From: an uncultured Actinomycetes bacterium
Lineage (GTDB): Bacteria; Actinomycetota; Actinomycetes; S36-B12
Length of the DNA: 17,236 nt
Reading direction: 5' to 3'
NCBI GenBank assembly: GCA_937902285.1
Contig: CALGTB010000044.1
Coordinates: 1-17,236 of the forward strand
Part shown: positions 6,866 to 13,915 of the stretch, piece by piece
Layout of the letters: each line of letters begins with the position of its first letter
Position numbering within the stretch: position 1 is the stretch's first letter
Program-made: the position numbers and the translations under genes
Notes under the pieces: model-generated
What the model was told of the DNA's origin: nothing
The model's input: the letters and a program-made list of their open reading frames with translations, nothing else
The model's database searches: none

Positions 6866-8992
6866 TCAGGCGCCCCCGAGGTGGTCCTGGAAGAACTGGA
6901 CCTCGAGTCGGAGCAGGTTCTCGGCCACGATCTCCTGCGGGGTCATGTGGGTCACCCCGCTGAGCGGGAGCACCGAGTGGGGCTTGCCGGCGGCGAGCAG
7001 CGCACTCGACAGCTGCAGCGTGTTGGCAGCAAGGACGTTGTCGTCGGCGAGTCCGTGGATGATCAGCAGCGGCCGCTCGAGCTGGGGCGCGCGCCACAGC
7101 AGCGACGAGACCCGGTAGGCCTCGGGCTGCTCGTCGGGAAGCCCGAGGTACCGCTCGGTGTAGGCCGTGTCGTACAGCGACTGCTCGGCGACCGGCGCTC
7201 CTGAGACGGCCGCGTGGAACACGTCCGGACGATCGAGCACGGCGAGGCCGGCGAGCATGCCGCCGAAGGACCAGCCGGTGATGCCCACGCGACCGAGGTC
7301 GAGATCGGGGTGGAGCTCGCCCAGGGCCTGGAGCCCGGCAACCTGGTCGGCCAGCACGCCCGTGGCGAGGTCGAGGTGCACCCCGAACTCCCAGGCCGGT
7401 CCGCGCCCCGGAGTGCCGATGCCGTCGATGACCACGACAGCGAACCCCTGGTCGGCCAGCCACTGGTCGGACGCGAAGGCGCCGGCGGCGTGGACGACGC
7501 GTGCGTGGTGCGGCCCGCCGTACGGCGACACGATCACGGGCAGGGGTCCCGACCCCCGCACATGCCCGGCAGGCCACAGCACCGCGGTGGCCAGCGACCG
7601 GTCGGTGACGCGGGCGAATCCGACGACGGGGTCCACGGCGGGGGTCTCGGCGAGCGACCCGATCGGGCCGGAGGCGCCGACCAGCGTCGCGTGGTAGTCG
7701 GTGCCCACGCGGTCGGGCCTGGCGGTGGCGATGAGCATCGCGTCACCCCGGGCCACGACGGAGTTGACCGACGGACCGGATGTGAGCTGCTCGACCGTGC
7801 CGTCCCAGGCGACATGGACGACGTGCTGGTCCATGGAGTCGGAGGTGCCCACGACGACGACGCGATCATCGGACACGTCCATCACCCCGGCGACCTGCAG
7901 TCCGGGCGGGGTGAGCGGCCGGTCGTCTACCACCAGCTGGAAGGTGTCGTCGGGGATGTTCGCGACGATCTCGAGGAGCCCGCCGTCGGGCGCTCGGCAC
8001 GGAACGCCGGGCAGGATCGTCACCCACGGCGTCGTGACCCGCTCGCGTACCTCCGCCAGCGCGGTCGCGCCGGGGGCGAGCTCCAGGATGAGCTGACGGT
8101 CCTGGCTGCGGCTCAGCACGCTGACGATGGCGCCGCCCAGGTCGTCGGTGACGACGGTGGTCAGGTAGGGATAGGCGATACGGTCCCAGGTGAGCTCGGT
8201 GCGCGTCCCGTCGAGCGAGAGCACGAAGAGCCGGGCCTCGGGGTTGGCGGTGCCGGCCGCCGGGTAGCGGTGCGGGACCGGGGCGACCTGAGGCTGCGCG
8301 GGATCGGAGATCCATCGCACCTCGACCTCCGACTCGTCGACGAACTCGGCGAGCAGGCGGTCGCTGGTGCCCAGCCACCACAGTCCGCGGGAGCGGTCGA
8401 ACTCCTCGGCGGCGATGAAGTCGGCGAGTCCCCAGCTCTGGAGGTCGTTCTCGGGTGCTGCCAGGCACACGGCCCCCGTGCCGGCGGCGTCGTCGACCGG
8501 GACGGCATGGACGGCCCGGTCGCTGACGTACGCGGCCCACCGCCCGTCGGGGGACAGCTGCGGGTCGACGACGGGGCCCGGACTGGGCACCTCGCGTGCC
8601 GCCGCATCGGTCATGGCCAGGTCGACGACGTAGGGGATGCCGTCGAGGCTGAAGAGGGCACGCGACAGCGCCGCGTCGACGCTGTAGGCGGTGATGCCGC
8701 CGGTCGTCTCGCGCATCCGCTCGCGCCGGGCCTTCTCGGCAGCGGGCAGCTCGGCTCCCTCGCGCACCAGGGTGCGGGCGTCGACCACGCGTCGTTCCTC
8801 GAGCCGTCCGTCCATCGCCTCGGCGACCCACAGGCTGCCCACCGGGTCGCGGCCGCCGGCGCTGCGGATGAAGGCGAGGCGACCACCGTCGGGGGAGAGC
8901 CGGAAGGCGCGCGGGAGGCCGAGCCGGAACCGGCGGGTCGCCGCCTCCTGCCGAGGGAAGCTGACGGGCGGCTGGGCGGCATCAGTGGTCAT
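6866..8992 (-). CDS. S9 family prolyl oligopeptidase, dipeptidyl-peptidase-IV-like
   Basis: This serine peptidase is likely to release N-terminal dipeptides, with Pro or Ala at position two, from short peptides. The 708-residue protein has a beta-propeller part (about 25-460) and a C-terminal alpha/beta-hydrolase. The catalytic triad is Ser575 in GWSFGG, Asp650 in HGLADDNV and His682 in GVTHM. Asn652 and Tyr491 (SPYGGP) match substrate-binding positions of DPP-IV. The propeller carries DFIAAEEFDRSRGLWW with Glu196-Glu197, the double-Glu motif that holds the free N-terminus of the substrate in DPP-IV enzymes. There is no signal peptide or membrane anchor, so it should act in the cytoplasm. There is no Shine-Dalgarno; a TAGCAT box six bases before the ATG suggests a leaderless mRNA. 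It converges on the peptide importer and diverges from mshB. Confidence 0.88.
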   Translation of the reverse strand: MTTDAAQPPVSFPRQEAATRRFRLGLPRAFRLSPDGGRLAFIRSAGGRDPVGSLWVAEAMDGRLEERRVVDARTLVREGAELPAAEKARRERMRETTGGITAYSVDAALSRALFSLDGIPYVVDLAMTDAAAREVPSPGPVVDPQLSPDGRWAAYVSDRAVHAVPVDDAAGTGAVCLAAPENDLQSWGLADFIAAEEFDRSRGLWWLGTSDRLLAEFVDESEVEVRWISDPAQPQVAPVPHRYPAAGTANPEARLFVLSLDGTRTELTWDRIAYPYLTTVVTDDLGGAIVSVLSRSQDRQLILELAPGATALAEVRERVTTPWVTILPGVPCRAPDGGLLEIVANIPDDTFQLVVDDRPLTPPGLQVAGVMDVSDDRVVVVGTSDSMDQHVVHVAWDGTVEQLTSGPSVNSVVARGDAMLIATARPDRVGTDYHATLVGASGPIGSLAETPAVDPVVGFARVTDRSLATAVLWPAGHVRGSGPLPVIVSPYGGPHHARVVHAAGAFASDQWLADQGFAVVVIDGIGTPGRGPAWEFGVHLDLATGVLADQVAGLQALGELHPDLDLGRVGITGWSFGGMLAGLAVLDRPDVFHAAVSGAPVAEQSLYDTAYTERYLGLPDEQPEAYRVSSLLWRAPQLERPLLIIHGLADDNVLAANTLQLSSALLAAGKPHSVLPLSGVTHMTPQEIVAENLLRLEVQFFQDHLGGA

Positions 8993-8998
8993 GCGCGA

Positions 8999-9004
8999 AT
9001 GCTA
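8999..9004 (-). promoter_or_regulatory. -10 box of the S9 peptidase gene, leaderless arrangement
   Basis: Read on the minus strand, TAGCAT (9004 to 8999) fits TANNNT and is followed by exactly six bases and then the ATG (8992-8990). With the usual 6-7 bases between -10 and +1, transcription would begin at the start codon. No Shine-Dalgarno is present. The box is eight bases from the opposing mshB -10 box. Confidence 0.6.
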
Positions 9005-9012
9005 GGCACGGG

Positions 9013-9018
9013 TACCCT
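9013..9018 (+). promoter_or_regulatory. -10 box of mshB, leaderless arrangement
   Basis: TACCCT fits TANNNT and is followed by six bases (9019-9024) and GTG at 9025. This places +1 on the GTG and favours 9025 over the in-frame GTG at 9019, which would lie upstream of the transcript. There is no Shine-Dalgarno. A -35 would fall on the peptidase start codon region, where no clear consensus is seen. Confidence 0.6.
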
Positions 9019-9024
9019 GTGCCG

Positions 9025-9906
9025 GTGAGCCGACGCCTCCTTATCGTCCATGCCCATCCCGATGACGAGTGCATCGGGACGGGCGCCACGATGGCCAAGT
9101 ACGTGTCCGAGGGAGTCGGCGTCACCCTTGTCACCTGCACCCTTGGCGAGGAGGGCGAGGTGCTCCTGCCGGAGCTCTCGCACCTGGCCTCGGACCAGGA
9201 CGACGCCCTCGGTGCCCACCGTCGCGAGGAGCTCGCGGCGGCCATGTCTGTCCTCGGCATCACGGACTGGCGACTGCTCGGCGGCCCCGGCCGGTTCCGC
9301 GACTCGGGCATGATCGGCACTCCGGCCAACGAGCGTCCTGACTGCTTCTGGCGCACCGACCTCCTGACGGCCGCCATCGAACTGGTGGCAGTGCTGCGCG
9401 AGGTGCGACCCCAGGTCGTGGTCACCTACGACGACTTCGGCGGCTACGGGCACCCGGACCACATCCAGGCCCATCGGGTCACGCACTACGCGGTGGCGCT
9501 GGCCGAGAGCCCCACCTTCCGCCGCGACCTGGGCGAGGCCTGGAGCGTGTCGAAGGTCTACTGGACGGCCTTCCCGCGCAGCGTGGTGGTGGCCGGAATC
9601 GAGGCGATGAAGGCGCAGGGCATCGAGGACGACTTCACGTCGATGGACCCGAACGACCTGCCCTTCGCCTGCGACGACAGCCTGGTGACGACCGCCGTCG
9701 AGGCCCACGCGTTCCTCGACCAGAAGATGGGCGCCCTCCGGGCGCACGGCACGCAGGTCAGTGTCGACGGCGGCTTCTTCGCCCTCGCCGACAACGTGGG
9801 GGCCGAGGCGTTCGGCACCGAGTACTACCGGCTCGCACGGGGCGCGCTCCACGTCGAGCCCGGCGCCTCCGTCGAGTCCGACCTGTTCGCCGGGCTCCCC
9901 GAGTGA
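9025..9906 (+). CDS. mshB: MshB, GlcNAc-Ins deacetylase of mycothiol synthesis
   Basis: MshB is a zinc amidohydrolase that removes the acetyl group from 1-O-(2-acetamido-2-deoxy-glucopyranosyl)-myo-inositol to give GlcN-Ins, onto which MshC ligates cysteine; the final product is mycothiol, the main actinobacterial thiol. The 293-residue protein has the PIG-L/LmbE signature AHPDDE (10-15). His11 and Asp14 plus His146 (GGYGHPDH, 139-146) are zinc ligands, Asp13 is the likely general base, and Tyr141 corresponds to the mobile active-site tyrosine. TCTLGEEGEV (38-46 region) and RFRDSGMIGT (90-99) are close to the M. tuberculosis enzyme, which separates it from the paralogue Mca. The start at 9025 is chosen from the leaderless promoter; 9019 would add two residues. 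The next gene starts eight bases after its stop and is probably co-transcribed. Confidence 0.9.
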   Translation: MSRRLLIVHAHPDDECIGTGATMAKYVSEGVGVTLVTCTLGEEGEVLLPELSHLASDQDDALGAHRREELAAAMSVLGITDWRLLGGPGRFRDSGMIGTPANERPDCFWRTDLLTAAIELVAVLREVRPQVVVTYDDFGGYGHPDHIQAHRVTHYAVALAESPTFRRDLGEAWSVSKVYWTAFPRSVVVAGIEAMKAQGIEDDFTSMDPNDLPFACDDSLVTTAVEAHAFLDQKMGALRAHGTQVSVDGGFFALADNVGAEAFGTEYYRLARGALHVEPGASVESDLFAGLPE

Positions 9907-9913
9907 CGCGGCG

Positions 9914-10312
9914 GTGATCACCCGCGGGGCCGGGGCCCTCGCCCTGGTCCTGGCCGGCGCCGTCATCGGACTGCTCGGGGCGTTCGTGCAGGCTCAGCGC
10001 GCCGTGGTCGAGCTGCCGTGGGGCACGCTGGCGATCCCGTGGGGACTCGCGCTCGTGTGGGTGGCGCTCCTCGCGGCCATCAGGGGCGGGGCCTGGGCCC
10101 TGCGCTCACGATGGGGCAGCTGGGCCATCCTCGCGGGCTGGCTCGTGGCGACCGTCCTCCTGTCCACGGAGTCGCCCTCCGGCGACCTCGCCCTCTCCGG
10201 AGGCGCGCGCCAGATGACCTACCTGCTCGGTGGCGTCATCCTGGGTTCGGCGGCGGCGACGCTGCCGGTGCCCCGGTCCGCGCGGGCGGCAGGCGGTGAG
10301 GGGAACCCGTAG
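9914..10312 (+). CDS. Small multi-pass membrane protein next to mshB (DUF6113-like)
   Basis: This is a 132-residue hydrophobic protein with about four membrane segments (near 6-28, 39-56, 68-84 and 100-118) and a short basic, Gly-rich C-terminus. It resembles the small membrane proteins that follow mshB in other actinobacteria (Rv1171 in M. tuberculosis, DUF6113); this is from memory of gene order and sequence style. The GTG start at 9914 follows the mshB stop by seven bases and opens directly into the first helix. There is no good Shine-Dalgarno, so coupling to mshB translation is likely. The function is unknown. No catalytic residues stand out. Confidence 0.7.
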   Translation: MITRGAGALALVLAGAVIGLLGAFVQAQRAVVELPWGTLAIPWGLALVWVALLAAIRGGAWALRSRWGSWAILAGWLVATVLLSTESPSGDLALSGGARQMTYLLGGVILGSAAATLPVPRSARAAGGEGNP

Positions 10313-10361
10313 ACGTGTTCGCGCGTCCGAACGTCGGGGCGTGATGTTCTCGGCGATCCCG

Positions 10362-10376
10362 CCTACGATCAGTAGG
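10362..10376 (+). promoter_or_regulatory. Candidate promoter of the VanW-type gene inside a small palindrome
   Basis: TACGAT (10364-10369) fits the TANNNT -10 form and lies inside the perfect repeat CCTAC-GATCA-GTAGG (10362-10376); CCG and CGG further out add a partly matching outer pair. Transcription would start near 10376, about 42 bases before the ATG. No clear -35 is visible. The overlap of palindrome and -10 would suit a repressor site, but the palindrome is short. Confidence 0.35.
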
Positions 10377-10417
10377 ACGGCCACCCCCGGCCGCAGACGG
10401 AGCGAGGAGCGGGTGTT

Positions 10418-12325
10418 ATGCCGGGCGGGAGCCTCATGACCATGCCGCTCCTGCGCCTGCGCATCCTGGCCGGCGTGGTCCTCGCCCTCATCATCGTCCT
10501 GGCCCTGTACGTCGCCGTCGCGATGCGATCCGGCTCGACGGCCGCTGCCGGCACCACGGTGGGAGGCGTCGTCATCGGCGGTCTCACCGTCGAGGAGGCC
10601 GAGGCCGCCGTCACCGAGGCCCTCGGCCCGATCCAGCGCAAGCGCCTGCGGGTCACGGCGCTCGATCAGACCTTCGTCGTCAAGCCGGGTGAGGCCGGTC
10701 TCGCACTGGACGCTGCCGCCTCCGTGGCTCCCGCCTACGGCCGCACCTGGAACCCCAAGGACCTCGTGGACCGCTTCCTCGGGGGCGATTCCCTCCCGGC
10801 CGTGGCCGCCGTCGACGAGGCCGCCCTGGCAGCCCAGGTGCAGGTGATCTCGGATGCCCTCGACGTGGCACCGGTGGAGCCCGTCCTGGTCGTCGAGGAC
10901 GGCGAGCCGGTGCTCACGCCGGGCGTGCCGGGCCGCGCCCTCGACGTGGAGGCGACGTCGGCGGCGCTGGTCGATGCCGTGCTCAGGCCCCGGGCCCCCG
11001 TCAGGGCAGCCGTCATCAAGGTCGAGCCGTCCGTGTCGTCCGAGGCTGCCGCGTCCGCCGTCGAGATGGCGACGGAGGCGGTCTCGTCGCCCATCACGGT
11101 GCGTGCGGAGTCCGTGTCGGCGGTGCTCCCCGGTGACGCGGTGGGCGAGGCGCTCAGCTTCACGGTCGAGGGCGACGAGCTCGTCCCCCAGCTCGACGGC
11201 GCCGTCCTGCATCGCGCCCTCCGCAAGCAGCTCAAGCCGATCGAGATCTCCGGTCGTGACGCCACCTTCAAGATCCGCAAGGGCGTCCCCAAGGTCGTGA
11301 AGTCCAAGGTCGGGCGCGGCGTGTCCGACGACGAGCTTGCGACGGCCGTCGCCGCCGTCCTCGACAAGCCGGCCGGGCAGCGATCCGTCACGGTCACGGT
11401 CGGGCTCCGCGAGCCTGACCTCACCACCGAGCAGGCGCGGGAACTGGGTGTCACGGAACGGCTCTCGACGTTCACCCAGTACTTCCCCTACGCCGCCTAC
11501 CGGGTGCAGAACATCGGCGAGGCGGCCCGGCGCATGAATGGCACGCTGCTCATGCCCGGCGACACCTTCTCGCTCAACGACACCATCAAGGAGCGCACCG
11601 AGAAGAACGGCTACACGGTCGGGTTCGTGGTGGGCGAGGGCGGCGTCTTCGACGAGCAGCTGGGCGGCGGCGTATCGACGGCCGCCACGACAGCGTGGAC
11701 CGCGGCGTTCTACGGCGGCATGGAGCGCGTCCAGACGGTGGCGCACTCCATCTACATCTCCCGCTACAAGCCGGGACTCGAGGCGACCGTGGCGTGGGGC
11801 CTGTTCGACATGAAGTTCCGCAACACCACCCCGAACGCCGTCTTCATCACCTCGTCGATCACCAACGGCTCGATCACGGTGTCGCTCTGGGGCACCAAGG
11901 AGTACGACAAGATCGAGGCCGAGTACGGCAAGCGCACGAACATCCGGCCGTTCACCACGATCTACGACAAGTCGAAGACCTGCCTCGGCCAGGGCGGGGT
12001 CGACGGATTCACCATCACCGTGGACCGGGTGTTCTACAAGGACGGTGAGGAGGTCAAGCGCGAGCCGATCACGACGACCTACAAGCCCGCGCCTGAGGTC
12101 ATCTGCGGCAAGAAGCCGGACAAGAAGCCGGAGAAGGACCCCGACGGTCCCTCGGCCTCCCCGTCCCCGTCGCCGTCGGCCTCGGAGACCGCCAAGCCGA
12201 GTGACAAGCCCAGCGCCAAGCCCAGCCCGAAGCCGAGTTCCGAGCCGACGGTCGAGGGCGACACCTTCACGAACCCGTCGCCGAGCCCGTCGTCGACGAA
12301 GCCGGCCAAGCCGAACCGCGACTAG
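10418..12325 (+). CDS. Membrane-anchored VanW family protein with peptidoglycan-binding-type domains
   Basis: This 635-residue envelope protein has one N-terminal membrane helix (about 12-36, after basic residues) and a long extracytoplasmic part. Residues about 45-330 look like two repeats of the putative peptidoglycan-binding domain that accompanies VanW (repeated GVVIGGLTVEEAEAAV, TPGVPGRALD and ISGRDATFKI-type segments). The VanW domain spans about 345-475, with AARRMNGTLLMPGDTFSLND (369-388) and GGGVSTAATTAWTAAFYGGM (416-435). Cys522 and Cys563 may form a disulfide. Residues 565-635 are a Pro/Ser/Lys tail like wall-spanning linkers. VanW itself has no proven biochemical function; a role in the cell wall is inferred. 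The ATG at 10418 has GAGGAG (10404-10409) eight bases upstream; an ATG at 10436 is a weaker alternative. Confidence 0.85.
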   Translation: MPGGSLMTMPLLRLRILAGVVLALIIVLALYVAVAMRSGSTAAAGTTVGGVVIGGLTVEEAEAAVTEALGPIQRKRLRVTALDQTFVVKPGEAGLALDAAASVAPAYGRTWNPKDLVDRFLGGDSLPAVAAVDEAALAAQVQVISDALDVAPVEPVLVVEDGEPVLTPGVPGRALDVEATSAALVDAVLRPRAPVRAAVIKVEPSVSSEAAASAVEMATEAVSSPITVRAESVSAVLPGDAVGEALSFTVEGDELVPQLDGAVLHRALRKQLKPIEISGRDATFKIRKGVPKVVKSKVGRGVSDDELATAVAAVLDKPAGQRSVTVTVGLREPDLTTEQARELGVTERLSTFTQYFPYAAYRVQNIGEAARRMNGTLLMPGDTFSLNDTIKERTEKNGYTVGFVVGEGGVFDEQLGGGVSTAATTAWTAAFYGGMERVQTVAHSIYISRYKPGLEATVAWGLFDMKFRNTTPNAVFITSSITNGSITVSLWGTKEYDKIEAEYGKRTNIRPFTTIYDKSKTCLGQGGVDGFTITVDRVFYKDGEEVKREPITTTYKPAPEVICGKKPDKKPEKDPDGPSASPSPSPSASETAKPSDKPSAKPSPKPSSEPTVEGDTFTNPSPSPSSTKPAKPNRD

Positions 12326-12356
12326 CCGGCCAGCGTCGGACCGCGACGAGCCGTCG

Positions 12357-13778
12357 TCAGCGCTGAACCTGCTGGCCGTCCGGGGTGTCGATCACGGGGA
12401 AGCCGAGGGCGGCGAGCTCGTCGCGCAGGCGGTCGCTTCCGGACCAGTCGCGCGCCGCGCGCGCCTCGGCCCGGGCGGACAGCAGCGCCTCGACCTCGTC
12501 CGGCAGGGGTGCCTGTGCCGCAGGAGCGCGGCCGACGTCGCGGGCGAGGTCGAGCCCGAGCAGGCGGTCCAGGTGCGCGAACGCCTCGAACTTCGCCCCC
12601 GGCGACACTGCCGGGTCCTTCTCCAGCTCGCGCAGCAGGCTGATGGCCCGGGGTGTGTCGAGGTCGTCGTCGAACATGGCCCGGACGCTCGCGACGACCT
12701 CGGCCGGCATGGCCTCCGAGGGGTGGGTGGCCCAGTCCGCGAGGCGCTCGCGCCAGCGGGTGATCATCGAGTCGGCCGCGACGAGCACCTCCCAGGTGAG
12801 GTTCATCTGCTGGCGGTAGCGATGCTGCAGGAAGGCCAGCCGCAGCGCCAGCGGGTCGAGAGCGCGGTCGACGAGGTCGCCGACGAGCACGACGTTGCCG
12901 GAGGACTTGCTCATCTTGCGGCCCTCGAAGAGCAGGTGCTCTCCATGCACCCAGTGCCGCACCACGTCGGTGCCGGTGGCGCAGTTGCTCTGCGCGCGCT
13001 CGTCCTCATGGTGCGGGAAGCGCAGGTCGATGCCACCGGTGTGCACGTCGATCGTGCTGCCGAGCAGGGCCAGGCTCATCGCACTGCACTCGGTGTGCCA
13101 GCCGGGGAAGCCGACGCCCCACGGTGTGTCCCACACCAGCTGGGTGCGGGTGTCCAGGGCCCGCTTCCACAGGGCCCAGTCGGCGTGGAAGGCCTTGGCG
13201 GGGTCCACTGCTCCCTCGAACCGGTGGCCTGGCCGGAGGTCGTCGAGACGGTTGCCGCTGAGCTCGCCGTAGCCGGGGAAGCTGCGGGCGTCGAAGAAGA
13301 CCGAGCCGTCGCCGCCGACATAGGCGTGCCCGCGCTCCATCAGCAGGGCGATGAGGTCGATCATGAGGTCGATCGACTCGCTGGCCCTCGGGTAGTGCGC
13401 CGCCGGGTAGATGTTCAGCGCGGCGAGGTCGGCGTGGAAGCGCTGCTCGTACTCGCGGGCGATCTCGAGGGCGGTGAGCCCCTCGAGCGCCGCCTGCCGG
13501 AGAACCTTGTCGTCCCCGTCGCCCTGCCCCTCGTCGACGGCCCCGAGTCCGGTGTCGTCCGCCATGTGGCCCACGTCGGTGATGTTCTGCACGACCACGA
13601 CGGACAGCCCCTCCATCTCGGCGGTGCGCCGGATGAGGTCGGTCAGCAGGAAGGTGCGCATGTTGCCGACGTGGGCATCCCGGTAGACCGTCGGCCCGCA
13701 GGCGTACACGCTCAGCTCCCCGGGCCGGCTCGGGACGACGGGGACCACGGCCTTGAGGCGGGTGTCGTAGAGGCGCAC
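12357..13778 (-). CDS. cysS: Cysteinyl-tRNA synthetase of a divergent type
   Basis: This class I synthetase should charge tRNA-Cys. The 473-residue protein has the HIGH box as AHVGN (35-39) after YACGPTVY, and KMSKS at 288-292. The zinc ligands specific for cysteine selection are Cys27, Cys231, His256 and Glu260, with the same spacing as in the E. coli enzyme (25 and 4 residues between the last three). The C-terminus (about 425-473, ARDWSGSDRLRDELAALGFP then DTPDG) is the CysRS tRNA-binding end that MshC lacks. Oddities are NITDVGHM (65-72) plus an acidic insert to about 91, which recall a minority CysRS clade, and MshC-like GNVVLVGDLV and DDDLDTPRAI. The GTG start at 13778 has no Shine-Dalgarno but has TAGTCT six bases upstream. 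MshC is the main alternative and is disfavoured by the intact tail. Confidence 0.85.
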   Translation of the reverse strand: MRLYDTRLKAVVPVVPSRPGELSVYACGPTVYRDAHVGNMRTFLLTDLIRRTAEMEGLSVVVVQNITDVGHMADDTGLGAVDEGQGDGDDKVLRQAALEGLTALEIAREYEQRFHADLAALNIYPAAHYPRASESIDLMIDLIALLMERGHAYVGGDGSVFFDARSFPGYGELSGNRLDDLRPGHRFEGAVDPAKAFHADWALWKRALDTRTQLVWDTPWGVGFPGWHTECSAMSLALLGSTIDVHTGGIDLRFPHHEDERAQSNCATGTDVVRHWVHGEHLLFEGRKMSKSSGNVVLVGDLVDRALDPLALRLAFLQHRYRQQMNLTWEVLVAADSMITRWRERLADWATHPSEAMPAEVVASVRAMFDDDLDTPRAISLLRELEKDPAVSPGAKFEAFAHLDRLLGLDLARDVGRAPAAQAPLPDEVEALLSARAEARAARDWSGSDRLRDELAALGFPVIDTPDGQQVQR

Positions 13779-13784
13779 CTGCCC

Positions 13785-13790
13785 AGACTA
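13785..13790 (-). promoter_or_regulatory. -10 box of the cysS-like gene, leaderless arrangement
   Basis: On the minus strand TAGTCT (13790 to 13785) fits TANNNT and is followed by exactly six bases and the GTG start (13778-13776). This is the same spacing as for mshB and the S9 peptidase. No Shine-Dalgarno precedes the GTG. Confidence 0.6.
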
Positions 13791-13858
13791 GGCGTCCGGG
13801 AGCGTCGCGCCACGCGGCCCTTGGGCGCGGTCGCCGTCCCTCCCGCTCGGCGGTTGTG

Positions 13859-13864
13859 TAAGTT
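13859..13864 (+). promoter_or_regulatory. fdxA: Candidate -10 box of fdxA
   Basis: TAAGTT fits TANNNT and lies in an AT-richer island (TTGTGTAAGTTG) within otherwise GC-rich DNA. Transcription near 13871 would give a leader of about 45 bases with GGAGG at 13906-13910. It is divergent from the cysS-like promoter about 70 bases away. No clear -35 is seen. Confidence 0.45.
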
Positions 13865-13915
13865 GTCCTCGGTCGGCGACTGCGCCCGCACCCGCCACAT
13901 GATTCGGAGGCTCAG

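Noticed and set aside
9019..9024. GTG at 9019 as the mshB start
   Set aside because: It directly abuts the TACCCT box, so it would lie upstream of the expected transcript start; the GTG at 9025 has the right leaderless spacing.
7214..9028. Very long plus-strand open frame opposite the S9 peptidase gene
   Set aside because: It is a Gly/Asp/Arg-rich antisense shadow with no domain, while the minus strand carries a complete catalytic triad.
12315..12353. Imperfect direct repeat ACCGCGAC(T/G)AGCCG at the end of the VanW-type gene, and a GACGA/TCGTC mini-hairpin at 12345-12358
   Set aside because: Both are short, lie in GC-rich sequence and overlap the cysS stop region; they give no convincing terminator or duplication.
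12357..13778. The cysS-like gene as mycothiol ligase mshC
   Set aside because: Some segments resemble MshC, but the HTECSAM block, the overall length and the complete C-terminal CysRS tail favour a tRNA synthetase.
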